Assembly (NCBI GenBank): GCA_913776405.1
Contig: CAJYOV010000580.1
Span: forward strand, 1 to 5,796
DNA: 5,796 nucleotides
Direction: 5' to 3'
From: Pseudobdellovibrionaceae bacterium
GTDB taxonomy: Bacteria; Bdellovibrionota; Bdellovibrionia; Bdellovibrionales; JAMPXM01
Shown one piece after another: positions 5,280-5,796 of this stretch. Every line of letters starts with the position of its first letter. Position 1 is the first letter of the stretch. The notes under the pieces are model-generated. The model did not search any database and had not been told where the DNA came from. It was given only the letters and a program-made list of their open reading frames with translations. The translations under genes were made by a program, and so were the position numbers.

Positions 5280-5796
5280 ATGACACATCCAAAACTCATC
5301 ACATCTGCGTTCGCACTCACGCTTGCGATGGCGATGAATCTCTTCTCTGCAAGTGAAGCGAACGCATCGTGGTTCACGAACTCGCAACCGCGCGCGAACA
5401 ACTCGTGCGCTCATCAGCCGCCCACTCAACTTCGGCTTGTCAAAGAGCTGCCCGCAGAAGATCCGTGTGCGACTCGCGAGACATCGCTCGTGGCTTTGAC
5501 TAGCATCCAAGTGATTTACCTTTGTAAGGACGGCGTCGCGCAAGCGAACTACGACGTGGCTCTCGGTCGCGGTGGTCTTGAGAAAACGGCCGATGGCGAT
5601 TTGAAAACGCCTGTCGGCACTTACGCGCTTGGCACACCCCGAGACTCAGATAAATTCGGAATCTTCATTCCCGTTGGCTACCCAACCGCTGAGCAAAAAG
5701 CGGAAGGCTACACGGGTGGCGCGATCGGCGTACACGGCCCTGCGCGCTTCTTCCGTTGCGCGGGCTTCCTCAACGTTTCGATGAATTGGACTCAAG
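5280..5796 (+). CDS. Secreted L,D-transpeptidase of the YkuD/ErfK family (3' partial)
   Basis: The 172 visible residues start with a Sec-type signal peptide: short basic start, hydrophobic stretch (about 6-23), probable cleavage after Ala29 (ANA-SW). The mature protein should act in the periplasm. The YkuD domain shows IQVIYLCKDG, YDVALGRGG, EKTADGDLKTPVGTYALG (101-118), FGIFIPVGYP and GAIGVHGP with conserved His152. The window ends after NWTQ and one base (g); in the family the next residues should be Gly-Cys, the catalytic cysteine, so it lies just outside. Such enzymes form 3-3 peptidoglycan crosslinks, attach proteins to the wall, or, in some YafK-like members, cleave such links; the exact activity cannot be told. 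Four cysteines (43, 63, 82, 160) besides the expected catalytic one suggest disulfides. ATG is supported by AGAGGAG. Confidence 0.92.
   Translation, partial: MTHPKLITSAFALTLAMAMNLFSASEANASWFTNSQPRANNSCAHQPPTQLRLVKELPAEDPCATRETSLVALTSIQVIYLCKDGVAQANYDVALGRGGLEKTADGDLKTPVGTYALGTPRDSDKFGIFIPVGYPTAEQKAEGYTGGAIGVHGPARFFRCAGFLNVSMNWTQ

Noticed and set aside
1..5796. A new defence, mobile or biosynthetic system
   Set aside because: The five genes belong to common or loosely related families, with no transposase, integrase, repeats in array, tRNA-adjacent junction or composition shift to support such a system.

Overview
The window looks like an ordinary chromosomal stretch of a Gram-negative bacterium, with moderate GC and closely packed genes that all run on the + strand. 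The best guess is a Bdellovibrio-like member of the Bdellovibrionota. That rests on the gene mix (membrane-anchored FadE-type acyl-CoA dehydrogenase, TetR-type regulator, secreted YkuD-type L,D-transpeptidase) and on a short GGTGCCAGGTTCC-type intergenic element that I associate from memory with such genomes. The taxonomy is an inference and not proven here.

Layout. Positions 2-742 hold the 3' part of a gene whose C-terminal domain is a beta-carbonic-anhydrase fold behind an Ala/Pro/Thr/Ser-rich linker. The zinc ligands are kept but the catalytic Asp-Arg pair is altered. A 100-bp gap follows, with a candidate promoter (809-836) straddled by an inverted repeat, leading to a TetR-family regulator (843-1580). 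After 38 bp containing a 6-bp-arm inverted repeat and a strong Shine-Dalgarno sequence comes a full-length fadE (1619-4129). A short repeat-like palindrome (4131-4152) and a strong intrinsic terminator (4168-4196) close this unit. Next is a divergent DUF429-like protein with a predicted RNase H-like fold (best start GTG 4223, end 5203). The last gene (5280 to the window end) encodes an exported L,D-transpeptidase, cut just before its expected catalytic cysteine.

How the genes work together. The tetR-fadE pair forms a probable transcription unit ending at the terminator. The simplest reading is that the TetR protein controls its own promoter, and through it fadE, so that the first oxidation step of fatty-acid beta-oxidation responds to an acyl-CoA or similar ligand. 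The carbonic-anhydrase-like gene, the DUF429-like gene and the transpeptidase show no functional link to that pair. I saw no tRNA, rRNA, CRISPR array, insertion sequence or phage gene. No stretch over 300 bp lacks a gene. I found no convincing novel multi-gene system; the most unusual items are the altered carbonic-anhydrase active site, the possibly leaderless, self-overlapping tetR promoter, and the divergent DUF429 protein.
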